Origin: Phycisphaerae bacterium
GTDB taxonomy: Bacteria; Planctomycetota; Phycisphaerae; Phycisphaerales; Phycisphaeraceae
Reading direction: 5' to 3'
Length of the DNA stretch: 64,000 bases
Assembly: GCA_030432595.1 (NCBI GenBank)
Contig: JAUIGU010000002.1
Location: forward strand, 124,001 to 188,000
Shown here one piece after another: positions 45,089 to 54,720 of the stretch; position 1 is the stretch's first letter, and each line of letters starts with the position of its first letter. Position numbers and translations under genes: made by a program. Under the pieces are notes generated by a model. The model did not search any database and was not told where the DNA came from. It saw nothing but the letters and a program-made list of their open reading frames with translations.

Positions 45089-45667
45089 TCAGTACACGAT
45101 GGCGGTGGCGTCCTCGACGGCGTCGATCACCTGACGCACGTGGAACGGCTTTTTCAGGTAGCCGTCGAAGCCGTTGTTGAGCAGGTGCTGGGCCTGGCCG
45201 TCCGTGAGCTTGCTGGACATGGCGATGACCTTGGTCATCTGCAGGTCGTCGGAGCCGCGAACGAGCTTGGCGATGTCTTCGCCCTTGATGTCGGGCAGGT
45301 GCATATCGACGAACAGGACGTGCGGGCGGAACTTCTCGGCGGTGACGCCGGCGGCGAACCCGCCGTGGGCAATCTGCACTTCGTAGCTGGCCTGCTCGAC
45401 CAGCACTTTATTCAGAACCTGAAGCGTCTCGGACTCGGCGTCGACGATCAGCACACGCGTCGCGCCGGACTGCAAGCCGTCCAGCGGGATGTTGTGCTGC
45501 TTCATGAAGCGGATCAGCGACGACAGCGGGATCCGCCGGTCCTTGGAGCCGGGGATGCGGTAGCCGCGCAGCTGGCCGGAGTCGAACCACTTGGACACGG
45601 TCCGCGGGGCGACGTTGCAGATCTTGGCGACTTCGCCCGTGGTCAGGATGTCTTTCTGCTTGGGCAT
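45089..45667 (-). CDS. Response-regulator-like protein: MerR/excisionase-type HTH plus receiver domain
   Basis: 192 residues. Residues 8-60 form an excisionase/MerR-type winged HTH (LTTGEVAKICNVAPRTVSKW; GQLRGYRIPGSKDRRIPLSS). Residues 70-190 are a CheY-like receiver: RVLIVDAESETLQVLNKVLV with the acidic pair, phospho-acceptor Asp121 in VLFVDMHLPDIKGEDI, then Lys in GYLKKPFHVRQVI. HTH before the receiver is reverse to the usual order. The ATG at 45667 is preceded by AAAGG. No kinase gene adjacent. Such proteins are frequent in planctomycetes; role unknown. DNA binding controlled by phosphorylation is an inference. Confidence 0.9.
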   Translation of the reverse strand: MPKQKDILTTGEVAKICNVAPRTVSKWFDSGQLRGYRIPGSKDRRIPLSSLIRFMKQHNIPLDGLQSGATRVLIVDAESETLQVLNKVLVEQASYEVQIAHGGFAAGVTAEKFRPHVLFVDMHLPDIKGEDIAKLVRGSDDLQMTKVIAMSSKLTDGQAQHLLNNGFDGYLKKPFHVRQVIDAVEDATAIVY

Positions 45668-45939
45668 GCTCGGAACCTCGGCCTTTCTCCCCGAACGCGG
45701 GGCCTCCGTGAGCCGACCCGGACCCTGCCGAGAGCGTGCTCAACAGGCACATCGGCGCATTGAGGCGGCGAATTGACCGGCAGGGACGGAAAAACCGGGA
45801 CGGACGTCGCCGCAGGACGAATCCGGCGACCGATCACGTCCGTTAACTTCGGGATAACCACGTTCACAGTGCCCGGCAGTCCCGATAACTGTTTACGCCG
45901 GACGCCGACCGTGCGTTGCGACACGGCGGGCGTGGCCCG

Positions 45940-45945
45940 TAGACT
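45940..45945 (+). promoter_or_regulatory. -10 box (TAGACT) for the HAD/phosphomutase operon
   Basis: TAGACT, six bases, then the ATG at 45952. The only promoter-like signal upstream of the two-gene unit. Confidence 0.5.
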
Positions 45946-45951
45946 CGCGCC

Positions 45952-46629
45952 ATGCTTGAGGCGATCGTGTTTGATTTCGACGGCGTGCTCGTGGACTCCG
46001 AGCCCCTGCACTACCAGGCGTTCGTGCTGATCGCCCGGTCGCTGGGCATCGAGTTGACGTTCGAGCAATACGTGCAGACTTACATCGGCTTCGATGACCG
46101 CGATGCGTTCCGGGTCATGCTCGAGGTCATCGGGGAAGCACCGACCCCACAACGCATCGCGGAGTTGAGCGCTGCAAAGCAGCCGGCGTTCAACACCATC
46201 GCCGAGTCGGCGGCGGCATCGGGTTCGATTGCCGTGCCGGGGGCGGTTGAACTTCTCGACCGTGCGATCGACGCGGGCTTGAAGGTCGCCATCGCGAGCG
46301 GCGCAACCCGGGCGGACATCGAACTGATGCTGGGTATACTCGACCGCCGAGACCGGTTTAAGGTGATCGTCTCGGCGGACGACGTGGAACACAGCAAGCC
46401 GGACCCGGCGAGTTACGCGAAGGCGGCCGCCGCCCTGGGCGTTTCTACGGATCGGTGCTTGGCCATCGAGGACACGGTCGCGGGTCTTCGATCCGCGTCG
46501 GCTGCCGGGTTGAAGACGCTGGCGGTCACCACGACGCACGAGGCAGCGCTGCTGGAACCGGAAGCGGACCGCGTCGTTGAAACGCTGGAAGGTGTCACGC
46601 CCGATCAACTTAAGCAATGGTTCGCGTGA
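45952..46629 (+). CDS. HAD-superfamily phosphatase, beta-phosphoglucomutase-like
   Basis: 225 residues, cytoplasmic. Motif I AIVFDFDGVLVDSEPLHYQA with nucleophile Asp and acid Asp, cap domain (helical), motif II VAIASGATRADIELML, motif III Lys in VEHSKPDPASYAKAAAALGV and motif IV AIEDTVAGLRSASAAGLKTL. The SEP after the DxD motif is typical of sugar-phosphate phosphatases and beta-phosphoglucomutases. It is followed after 9 bases by a phosphohexomutase gene, so a role in sugar-phosphate turnover is likely. Substrate cannot be read. Confidence 0.93.
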   Translation: MLEAIVFDFDGVLVDSEPLHYQAFVLIARSLGIELTFEQYVQTYIGFDDRDAFRVMLEVIGEAPTPQRIAELSAAKQPAFNTIAESAAASGSIAVPGAVELLDRAIDAGLKVAIASGATRADIELMLGILDRRDRFKVIVSADDVEHSKPDPASYAKAAAALGVSTDRCLAIEDTVAGLRSASAAGLKTLAVTTTHEAALLEPEADRVVETLEGVTPDQLKQWFA

Positions 46630-46638
46630 GGAGATGCA

Positions 46639-48003
46639 ATGATGGCGGATGATGCGCCGCTCATGTTGAGTGTCAGCGGGATGCGCGGTCTGGTCGGACG
46701 GTCGTTGACGCCGCCGGTGGTCGCCCGGTACGCGGCGTCGATCGGCACCTGGCTCAAGCGCTCACGCGACACGCCCCGCCCGCACGTCGTGGTCGGCCGT
46801 GACTCCCGGCCATCGGGACCGATGTTCGAGCACGCGGCGATCGCGGGTCTGCTCGCCGTCGGCTGCCGGGTCACGCGGGTCGGCGTGCTGAGCACCCCCG
46901 GAGTCGCGGTCATGGTCGAGCACCTCGGCGCCGACGGCGGGGTGGTCCTCACCGCCAGCCACAACCCCAGCCCGTGGAACGGGATCAAGCCGCTGCGTTT
47001 CGACGGCGTCGCCCCGCCGGTTGAAGACGTCGAGCGATTGATCGCCGACTTTCACGACGATCGGTTCGCATACGTCGGGGTCGATGAACTTCAAGCGGTC
47101 GCCGAGGAATGCTCGGGCGTCCAAACCCATGTCGAGAAAGTCATCGGTGCGGGCATCGACGTAGACCTAGTCCGCGCGGCCGGGCTCAGCGTCGTCGTCG
47201 ACAGCGTCCACGGCGCCGGCGGTGCCGAGGCGGCGGCCCTTCTCGACACACTCGGCGTACAAACCACCCACCTCTATCACGAACCGACCGGCCGATTCCC
47301 CCACACCCCCGAGCCGACCGCCGCCAACCTCACCGAACTCTGCGAGCAAACCTGCGGAGCGGACGCGGCCGCCGGCTTCGCGCAGGACCCGGACGCCGAC
47401 CGCCTCGCGATCGTGGACGAAGCCGGCCGATACATCGGCGAGGAATACACCCTCGCCCTTTGCGCCTCTCACTTGTTGAAACCGGGGGATGTCGCCGCCG
47501 CGAACCTCTCGACCAGCCGCATGATCGACGACGTCGCCGAGCGCATCGGTGCCAGCGTCGTCCGTGCGCCCGTCGGGGAGGCCAACGTCGCCGCAGCCAT
47601 GCGGGCCCATGGTGCAGCCGTCGGCGGCGAAGGCAACGGCGGCATCATGTGGCGACCCGTGACTCAGGTGCGTGACTCGCTCGTCGGCATGGCCGTCGTA
47701 CTGGAGATGCTCGCCCGAACCAAGCGAACCCTCTCCGAGCTTGTGGCCGACATCCCCCACTACACGATCCTCAAAGACAAAGTGGAGATCACCCCCGGCA
47801 GCGCCGGCCCCGTGCTCGAACGCGTCCAGAAGCTTTTCGACGGAAATGCAATCGACACCCAGGACGGCGTCCGAATCGACATCGATCGCAGCTGGGTCCA
47901 CGTTCGGCCGAGCAACACCGAGCCCATCCTCCGCGTCATCGCCGAATCGCCGAACGCCGACGAAGCGCGTGCACTAATCGAGCGTGTCCGCGGCGTGCTC
48001 TGA
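46639..48003 (+). CDS. Phosphohexomutase (phosphoglucosamine/phosphomannomutase family)
   Basis: 454 residues, normal length. Interconverts hexose 1- and 6-phosphates via a phosphoserine. Seen: SVSGMRGLVGRSLTPPVV, HVVVGRDSRPSGPMFEHAAI, the active Ser in VVLTASHNPSPWNGIKPL, the metal loop GFAQDPDADRLAIVDEAGRY, sugar loop GGEGNGGIMWRP, and phosphate loop VHVRPSNTEPILRVIAESP. GEGNGG with VHVRPSNTEP is close to phosphoglucosamine mutase, so the product may feed UDP-GlcNAc (inference). GAGGAGAT lies before the ATG; translation probably follows the HAD gene. Converges with the phage-like module. Confidence 0.95.
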   Translation: MMADDAPLMLSVSGMRGLVGRSLTPPVVARYAASIGTWLKRSRDTPRPHVVVGRDSRPSGPMFEHAAIAGLLAVGCRVTRVGVLSTPGVAVMVEHLGADGGVVLTASHNPSPWNGIKPLRFDGVAPPVEDVERLIADFHDDRFAYVGVDELQAVAEECSGVQTHVEKVIGAGIDVDLVRAAGLSVVVDSVHGAGGAEAAALLDTLGVQTTHLYHEPTGRFPHTPEPTAANLTELCEQTCGADAAAGFAQDPDADRLAIVDEAGRYIGEEYTLALCASHLLKPGDVAAANLSTSRMIDDVAERIGASVVRAPVGEANVAAAMRAHGAAVGGEGNGGIMWRPVTQVRDSLVGMAVVLEMLARTKRTLSELVADIPHYTILKDKVEITPGSAGPVLERVQKLFDGNAIDTQDGVRIDIDRSWVHVRPSNTEPILRVIAESPNADEARALIERVRGVL

Positions 48004-48006
48004 CCC

Positions 48007-48525
48007 TCAGCCCGCACTCTCGCCGCCGACGATCTCGACCTCGTCGGTCAGCCGGGCCCCTTCGGTCGGAGTCAACGTGACGCGCAGCGTGGTGGCTTGC
48101 TGCGCCGGGGCGATGTTGTCGAGCTTGAGGCGGAACAAGTACCCGCGAATAATCGGGTCGTAGAACGCACGCTGGTCGGCCAGGTCGCGGAGCTCGACAT
48201 CCCACCCGTAGAGGCGTCTACCGAGCGTCCCATCGCCGCGCCCGCTCGACGCGAACAATTCGCACCGCACGCTGCCCGAGCTCTTGATCGAGTCGCCCAT
48301 CTCGTCGCGCAGCTCGATCCGGACTTCGAGCAGCGGCACGTCGTTCTCACGCACGAACTGCGTCGATGGATAGATCCGCATCGACCGCGGCATCGGCCGC
48401 CAGCGCGACGCGGCGTCGTCCATTGTGGGCACCGCCTCGACGCCGCCTTTTACACATCCGCCCGCCAGCCAAACCCAGGCCATTGCGGTGCAAACAAATC
48501 CAAGTTGGAAGAATCTACGCGTCAT
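48007..48525 (-). CDS. Lipoprotein at the end of the phage-like module
   Basis: 172 residues. Signal peptide RRFFQLGFVCTAMAWVWL ends in lipobox LAGGC. The mature part is beta-rich with an immunoglobulin-like or beta-sandwich pattern (PLLEVRIELRDEMGDSIKSS; RRLYGWDVELRDLADQRAFY; TTLRVTLTPTEGARLTDEVE). The ATG at 48525 overlaps the end of the holin-like gene by 11 bases, so translation is probably coupled. In phage lysis cassettes a small lipoprotein next to a holin can be an outer-membrane spanin; here it is larger, so that reading is tentative. Confidence 0.75.
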   Translation of the reverse strand: MTRRFFQLGFVCTAMAWVWLAGGCVKGGVEAVPTMDDAASRWRPMPRSMRIYPSTQFVRENDVPLLEVRIELRDEMGDSIKSSGSVRCELFASSGRGDGTLGRRLYGWDVELRDLADQRAFYDPIIRGYLFRLKLDNIAPAQQATTLRVTLTPTEGARLTDEVEIVGGESAG

Positions 48526-48859
48526 CGGACAACGAATCATCCACGTCATGCGGCGGCCTCCGCGAGGGGTTCAAGATATCACGTTGGAAGCTCCTCGGCT
48601 CCATCAGCGCCTGCTCCAGCAGCCGCCTCAACGCCGATTGTGTTTCTTCGAAACGGATGACCGCCCGGGTGTTGCGCTCGATCAGATCGGTCAGCACGGA
48701 AACCTCAGAGCGTTCGTAAAGCATCCGGTCGTGCGCCTCGGTGAGTTGCCGCTCGCGCTGGCGAGACATCATCCGCTCCCAAGTCCACAGCACGCCCATC
48801 AACCCGGCGACGCCGAAGTTGACCACCTGCGAGAAGAAGTCGTTGGGTGTTTCCAGCAT
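48515..48859 (-). CDS. Small membrane protein resembling BhlA/UviB-type holins
   Basis: 114 residues. One N-terminal membrane segment (FFSQVVNFGVAGLMGVLWTW, residues 7-26) followed by a charged coiled coil (RQRERQLTEAHDRMLYERSE; VLTDLIERNTRAVIRFEETQ). This architecture, a short N-out helix and a basic/acidic helix ending with IERNT, is that of BhlA/UviB holin-like proteins of phages and bacteriocin loci, which form membrane lesions. The tail is Pro/Arg/Asp-rich. Length fits; direct evidence of lysis function is lacking. It starts 3 bases after the adaptor-like gene and overlaps the lipoprotein gene, so the three are one unit. Confidence 0.7.
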   Translation of the reverse strand: MLETPNDFFSQVVNFGVAGLMGVLWTWERMMSRQRERQLTEAHDRMLYERSEVSVLTDLIERNTRAVIRFEETQSALRRLLEQALMEPRSFQRDILNPSRRPPHDVDDSLSDDA

Positions 48860-48862
48860 TCT

Positions 48863-49504
48863 TCAAACCCTCGCGGTAGGAACCACGTGGAGCGATCGCT
48901 CCTGGTCGATCACGCCGTCGCCGTCGAAGTCGAACGCCACGCGGGCGTGCTCAAAGACCTCGGCGAACCGTCCGCGATAGAACGCGGCGTGCTGCCGCCA
49001 CTGCACCGACTGCTCCTCGGTCCCGATCGCCAGGGAATAGATGTGTTCCAACGCCCGGAACACCTCCAGCCGGGCGATCAGCCGCGGGTTCACGATGCTG
49101 TCGATCGTGTCCTGAGCCGTCGGAGCGTCGAGGTCGACGCCAAGCTCACGGAGAACCGTTTGGCTCGCCAACTCGCGTTGCGGGGCGAAGTTGCGAAACA
49201 CCACCGTCGGAGCCCCCGCATCGGTGCCGGGCATCGAAGGGTCGTCGGTTGAACCACGGATCAGCGACGTGTCGCAACTGCTCGCGGTGAGGACCGAGAC
49301 CACCTCGCGCGGCGCGTTATTGAGAAGGAAAACCGAGCCGGCCTCGACGCCGGCGTCCGCGAGCGTGATGGACGACAGGCTCAGCACCCCGCCCGCGAGG
49401 CTCACGCCGGCGCTGAGGGTGTAGGGAGTCTGCCCGGCCCAGGTCACGTCGTTGAGCAGCGTGGGGCAGACGGCCAGCAGGTCGCGGTCTTGGCTGAAGG
49501 ACAT
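48863..49504 (-). CDS. Head-adaptor-like or hypothetical protein of the phage-like module
   Basis: 213 residues. Head: MSFSQDRDLLAVCPTLLNDV with AGQTPYTLSAGVSLAGGVLS, giving a beta-rich N-terminal half; a helical segment with conserved Arg/Glu (TIDSIVNPRLIARLEVFRAL; RQHAAFYRGRFAEVFEHARV) follows, and an EF-hand-like FDFDGDGVIDQERSL near the end. In phage genomes the gene after the major capsid gene usually encodes a head-completion/adaptor protein, and this one has a comparable size, but I recognise no family. Follows the capsid gene by 76 bases; ATG at 49504. Confidence 0.65.
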   Translation of the reverse strand: MSFSQDRDLLAVCPTLLNDVTWAGQTPYTLSAGVSLAGGVLSLSSITLADAGVEAGSVFLLNNAPREVVSVLTASSCDTSLIRGSTDDPSMPGTDAGAPTVVFRNFAPQRELASQTVLRELGVDLDAPTAQDTIDSIVNPRLIARLEVFRALEHIYSLAIGTEEQSVQWRQHAAFYRGRFAEVFEHARVAFDFDGDGVIDQERSLHVVPTARV

Positions 49505-49580
49505 GTCGGGTCTCGCATGATGGTTGAGGAAACGGAGCCGGCGGCGGGGTGCCGCCGGCCCGCGGCAGAGAGAAGAGCGG

Positions 49581-50717
49581 TCAGGATGTCGCCAGGTTGC
49601 GGATCACGCCGTGCGCGTTCTCGTTCCGCAACTCGAGCGTGTACTCGCCGAGGACTTGCCCGGCCTTGCTGTCACCGGTCGTCGCCAGCGGATGGAACCC
49701 GAAGCTGCGCCCGGACAGCGGAAGCACGTCGATGCGCGAGCTGTCTAGCAGCAACAGCGTGTCGGCCGGCACCCACCGGCTGAGGATCACCCGGCACACG
49801 CCGAAGTCGGACTCGTAGACGCTGAGCAGGTCACGGAAGCGCGTGTTGCGGGCGTCGTAGCCCCGTGCGCTGGCGATGAACCCGTTGAGCGCCCGTTTCT
49901 GGAAGCCGTTGACGACGATCGTGTCAATCCCGCCCGACGACGCCTCCCAGATGCCGCGCATCGCGGCGTTGAGCGTGTCCTCGTCGAGCGCGGCACTGCT
50001 CGCATCGGTGACGTTGGTCGTCAGCATCGAGAGGACGCCCTTCATGCTGCGCCGTGTGCTGACGCCGCCCTGCGGGTCGGTCGCGGGCGCGACGCCGTTG
50101 ATCACGCTGTTTTCCAAGTCACGCAGCAGTTCACGCAGGCGCTCCTGCTTCTGGTAGTCCATCTCGTCGGCGACCGCCGCCTGGGTCGCCGCCAGTTGCG
50201 AGCCCGAGACCTCCACGGTGGACGCGAAGATCTGCGTGTAGTTCTGCCGCCGCGTGCGGTTGGTGAAACGTGCCGCGTCGGCGTCCTGGCCTTCGAGCGC
50301 CGCGTTGCCGATGATGCGCAGCGGCGTGGCATCGACCAGGCCCTCGGCCGTCGTCCCGCCGTACCCCCGCACCACGGTCACGTCGTTGCCGGACACGCCG
50401 CTGACGAGCATCACCTCGCGCGAGCCCTCGACCTGCACCAGGTCGCCCGCGCGAAACACCCCGCCGTCCACCACGGAGAAGCCCGTCTCCGTGGTCGAGC
50501 CCACGACGAGCCCATCATTCACGTCGCTGGCGTTGGGCAGCAGCGTGTCCTCGAGCCACTCGTGGACGGTGCTGGTCGCCGACCGCTGCGGGTCGCCCAG
50601 GTGATCGAGCAGCGGCGTTTCGTAAGGGCTCACGATGCCGACGACGTCGCCGACATCCTCCGCAAGTTCCGGCAGGGTCGCGCCAGCACTGAACGTTGCT
50701 TTCCCGGTAAATGACAT
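49581..50717 (-). CDS. Major capsid protein, SU10/DUF5309 family
   Basis: 378 residues. Strong resemblance to the DUF5309 (SU10-type) HK97-fold major head proteins. Seen: IVSPYETPLLDHLGDPQRSA then STVHEWLEDTLLPNA (family: SP..TPL...G.......HEW..D.L), RQNYTQIFASTVEVSGSQLA, IVVNGFQKRALNGFIASARG, VYESDFGVCRVILSRWVPAD, and VLGEYTLELRNENAHGVIRN, a near-diagnostic C-terminal motif. About 90 residues near the N-terminus look like an inserted beta-domain (VEGSREVMLVSGVSGNDVTV). GGAGGT lies 7 bases before the ATG at 50717; an upstream in-frame extension is rejected. It should assemble icosahedral shells. Base use is like the rest of the window. Confidence 0.9.
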   Translation of the reverse strand: MSFTGKATFSAGATLPELAEDVGDVVGIVSPYETPLLDHLGDPQRSATSTVHEWLEDTLLPNASDVNDGLVVGSTTETGFSVVDGGVFRAGDLVQVEGSREVMLVSGVSGNDVTVVRGYGGTTAEGLVDATPLRIIGNAALEGQDADAARFTNRTRRQNYTQIFASTVEVSGSQLAATQAAVADEMDYQKQERLRELLRDLENSVINGVAPATDPQGGVSTRRSMKGVLSMLTTNVTDASSAALDEDTLNAAMRGIWEASSGGIDTIVVNGFQKRALNGFIASARGYDARNTRFRDLLSVYESDFGVCRVILSRWVPADTLLLLDSSRIDVLPLSGRSFGFHPLATTGDSKAGQVLGEYTLELRNENAHGVIRNLATS

Positions 50718-50834
50718 ACAAACCTCCGATCCATTCGAAATCAAGAAGACAAGAAACGACAAGCGAACAGGACGGCGGACCCGAACCACGCAACGTCTGC
50801 CGACGATGCCGAGTCGCGCCAAGCCGGTCCGCAC

Positions 50835-51386
50835 CTATTCGCCGCGGCGCAGCCGCAGGTAGCGCAGCAGGTCGCGGCGGTCGCCGGATGTCACGGCCTG
50901 CTCGGCGGCGTGGTCCAGGACCGACCCGCCGTGGTCGTCGGGGCTCGGCCCCATCGCCTGCGCCGCTGCGCGGCGCTGCCGGAACAGGTACGGCTTGTGA
51001 CGGCGCAGGTCCGCCACCGCCGCCGCCACGTCCGGCTCGTCCATCTGCCCCACCGCCGCCTCGGTCAGCAGACGCGCCACATCCAGGTCAACCGCGTCGG
51101 CCTCGCTGAGCAACGTGTCGATCCGCTGCCGCCGCTCCAGCGACGCGATCACCTGCTCGTTCTCCGACAGCGTGCGCGTCAGTTCATCGACCCGGGCCTG
51201 CAAGGCTTCCATGGCCTGCTCGGCAGACTGGGCCCGCCTGCGGTAGCGGATCGACTCCGAAACCGGGACAAGCTTGTCCGGCTCGCGCTCCGGCGATGGC
51301 GTAACGACAGAAGCGCTGCTTGCCGCCGGATCGTGCTGCGCGTGGACTTTGGTGGTGTCGTGCGTTGTGTCGATGTTGTTTTTCAT
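50835..51386 (-). CDS. Scaffold-like coiled-coil protein
   Basis: 183 residues, highly charged, low in hydrophobics. An Asp/His/Thr head, then a long coiled coil (RAQSAEQAMEALQARVDELT; RTLSENEQVIASLERRQRID) and helical segments (LLTEAAVGQMDEPDVAAAV). Lies between portal and capsid genes, the classical place of an assembly scaffold. No protease motif was seen, so capsid maturation by cleavage is not supported here. ATG at 51386 preceded by GGAGACC. Role inferred from position and composition only. Confidence 0.65.
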   Translation of the reverse strand: MKNNIDTTHDTTKVHAQHDPAASSASVVTPSPEREPDKLVPVSESIRYRRRAQSAEQAMEALQARVDELTRTLSENEQVIASLERRQRIDTLLSEADAVDLDVARLLTEAAVGQMDEPDVAAAVADLRRHKPYLFRQRRAAAQAMGPSPDDHGGSVLDHAAEQAVTSGDRRDLLRYLRLRRGE

Positions 51387-51430
51387 GCGGGGTCTCCAGT
51401 TCATGGTTTGCTGTTGATCTGCGTGCGTAC

Positions 51431-52885
51431 TCAATGCACGGCGTCTGTATTCGTTGACGAATGGCCTGGTCGACCACCATCACCGGAAGCGTCCGCGTGG
51501 TCGTGGGCTTGCATGTCCGCGTATCCCAGCTCCGTCAGCACCTGTTCGCGCGGGACGCCCAGGCGGACCTTCCGCTCGGCCTGCTCCAGTTGTTGCGTTC
51601 GGCTCTCCGGGAACGGGTCGGGCCAGTCGATGCGGACCCGGCGTTCTTCCGGCCGGCTGGGCAGCAGGCCGTGGACGTCCGCCGCGTGCAGGATCAGCTC
51701 GCAGCAACGTTCCAAGCCGGCGCCGTAGGCGATGCGCTTCTTCTCCGTCCGGGCCAAAAGCCCCAGCAGGACGATGCGTACCGCGTTCTCGCTGGTCAGG
51801 TTGCCCACCCGCCCGCGGAGCACGCCCGCCGCGATCGGCGAAACGCCCGACGTCTTGTCCATCGCCTCGCGTACCTCGGTGATGTGCGCGTCTTCCGACG
51901 GCGTGTCGGCGTCGCCGCCGAACGACTCGATGCTCGCGTCGGGATTGTCGGTTGCCCACATCTGACCGGGCCCGACCGGGCGTTCGGTGAAACCGTCCAG
52001 GCCCTTGGCGAGATACATCTTGAAGCTCGCCAGCGTCACGCGATTCGCGCGGTCGGACAGCCGGGTGTTGAGTTCGTCCTGGAGCGGGATCAACGGCTCG
52101 ACGTCGGACAAACCCGCGTAACTGAACGGCTGCGGGAGGTTCTGGATGTGCACGACCGGCACACAGCCCAGGACGTTTGTCGTCTGTTCAACGCGCTTCC
52201 CACGCCGGATCACTTCGACGTTCGACGGCGTCCAGCACTCGATATGTTCTTCAACCACCCGTGTCGAGCGCGACGCATTGCTCCCCCAGGGCGGACGCCA
52301 CGACCGCGTCTGCGTCCGGTGCGTGAGGCGTTCCGAGTGAACGACGTACGCGTCGAGCAGCCGGTAGTCCCCGGGGTTGACCAAGGGCACTGCCCGCGGC
52401 GCCTCGATGAGTTCGAGCATGAACCCACCCGCCGCGTCGCCGGGGTCCGGGTCGCAGCGGACGACGATGTCGGCGCTGCCGTACACCGACCCGCATAGCG
52501 CGAGGTCCTGCAAAAAGGTCACGCCGCCGCTCGCGCGGAGCACGGCGTCGAGCAACGCGTTGATGCGCTCGGCTTGACCGGGGTCCGCCGACCGCGAACG
52601 GATCGCCACCGGGCGGCCGAACATGAAATCGACCATGGCGTGAACCCGCCAGGCGATGTCGTTCTCGATGACGGCCTTGCCGGGCGATCCATCGTCGGCT
52701 CGACGCAACCGCGCGGGCAGGCCCTCCTCCTGCTCCCACCGCCCCGGCCGCAGCGACCGGTTCCGGTAGTACCTCCAGAACCGCCGCAGCCCGGGCAGGA
52801 CGTCCCGCCGGTGGGCTACCAAGAGGCTTTCGAGTAGCACGGGCGACAGCGTGTCAGGTGCGTCGGGTGAGGCGAGGTGCGGCAT
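51431..52885 (-). CDS. Phage portal protein, SPP1 gp6-like
   Basis: 484 residues from ATG 52885, or 503 from ATG 52942. Portal proteins form the 12-subunit ring through which DNA passes. Seen: LLVAHRRDVLPGLRRFWRYY near the N-terminus, ENDIAWRVHAMVDFMFGRPV (conserved portal core, VVD/MFGKPV type), FLQDLALCGSVYGSADIVVR, APRAVPLVNPGDYRLLDAYV, VPVVHIQNLPQPFSYAGLSD, EPLIPLQDELNTRLSDRANR (conserved loop DELN), and GVSPIAAGVLRGRVGNLTSE, then a helical tail. The later start has CGGAGACC 9 bases upstream and is preferred. Upstream lies the AT-rich divergent spacer, with no terminase gene. Confidence 0.88.
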   Translation of the reverse strand: MPHLASPDAPDTLSPVLLESLLVAHRRDVLPGLRRFWRYYRNRSLRPGRWEQEEGLPARLRRADDGSPGKAVIENDIAWRVHAMVDFMFGRPVAIRSRSADPGQAERINALLDAVLRASGGVTFLQDLALCGSVYGSADIVVRCDPDPGDAAGGFMLELIEAPRAVPLVNPGDYRLLDAYVVHSERLTHRTQTRSWRPPWGSNASRSTRVVEEHIECWTPSNVEVIRRGKRVEQTTNVLGCVPVVHIQNLPQPFSYAGLSDVEPLIPLQDELNTRLSDRANRVTLASFKMYLAKGLDGFTERPVGPGQMWATDNPDASIESFGGDADTPSEDAHITEVREAMDKTSGVSPIAAGVLRGRVGNLTSENAVRIVLLGLLARTEKKRIAYGAGLERCCELILHAADVHGLLPSRPEERRVRIDWPDPFPESRTQQLEQAERKVRLGVPREQVLTELGYADMQAHDHADASGDGGRPGHSSTNTDAVH

Positions 52886-52982
52886 GCCAACGGGTCTCCG
52901 GGGTGACGACACCTCTGGGAGCCCCTCCACATCCGCGCGCATACAACCCGAATACAGTCCCCGAAATCACGTTTAAAACTCT

Positions 52983-52998
52983 TAAATACGAGTATTTA
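52983..52998. promoter_or_regulatory. 16-bp palindrome in the divergent spacer, candidate operator
   Basis: TAAATAC-GA-GTATTTA, perfect 7-bp arms. It sits in a clearly AT-richer spacer between the portal gene and the sigma-54 activator gene, about 40-100 bases from each start, a position suited to a regulator controlling both. Confidence 0.5.
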
Positions 52999-53104
52999 CG
53001 GACGTGGCTAACTTTATCGCTCCGCTGTTTTCTTGGCCAAATTCTGCGCACCATCACGGAAATGATTGCATAACAGCCGATCATGCTCTACAAATAGGCA
53101 TTGC

Positions 53105-54712
<1,608 letters not shown>

Positions 54713-54720
54713 AGCCGTGA

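Noticed and set aside
48007-52942. Complete prophage
   Set aside because: No integrase, terminase, tail, lysin or attachment repeats; neighbours are chromosomal housekeeping genes.
53030-53050. Possible -24/-12 (sigma-54) promoter upstream of the activator gene
   Set aside because: GG and GC elements are 9 bases apart instead of the required 10, and the flanking consensus is poor.
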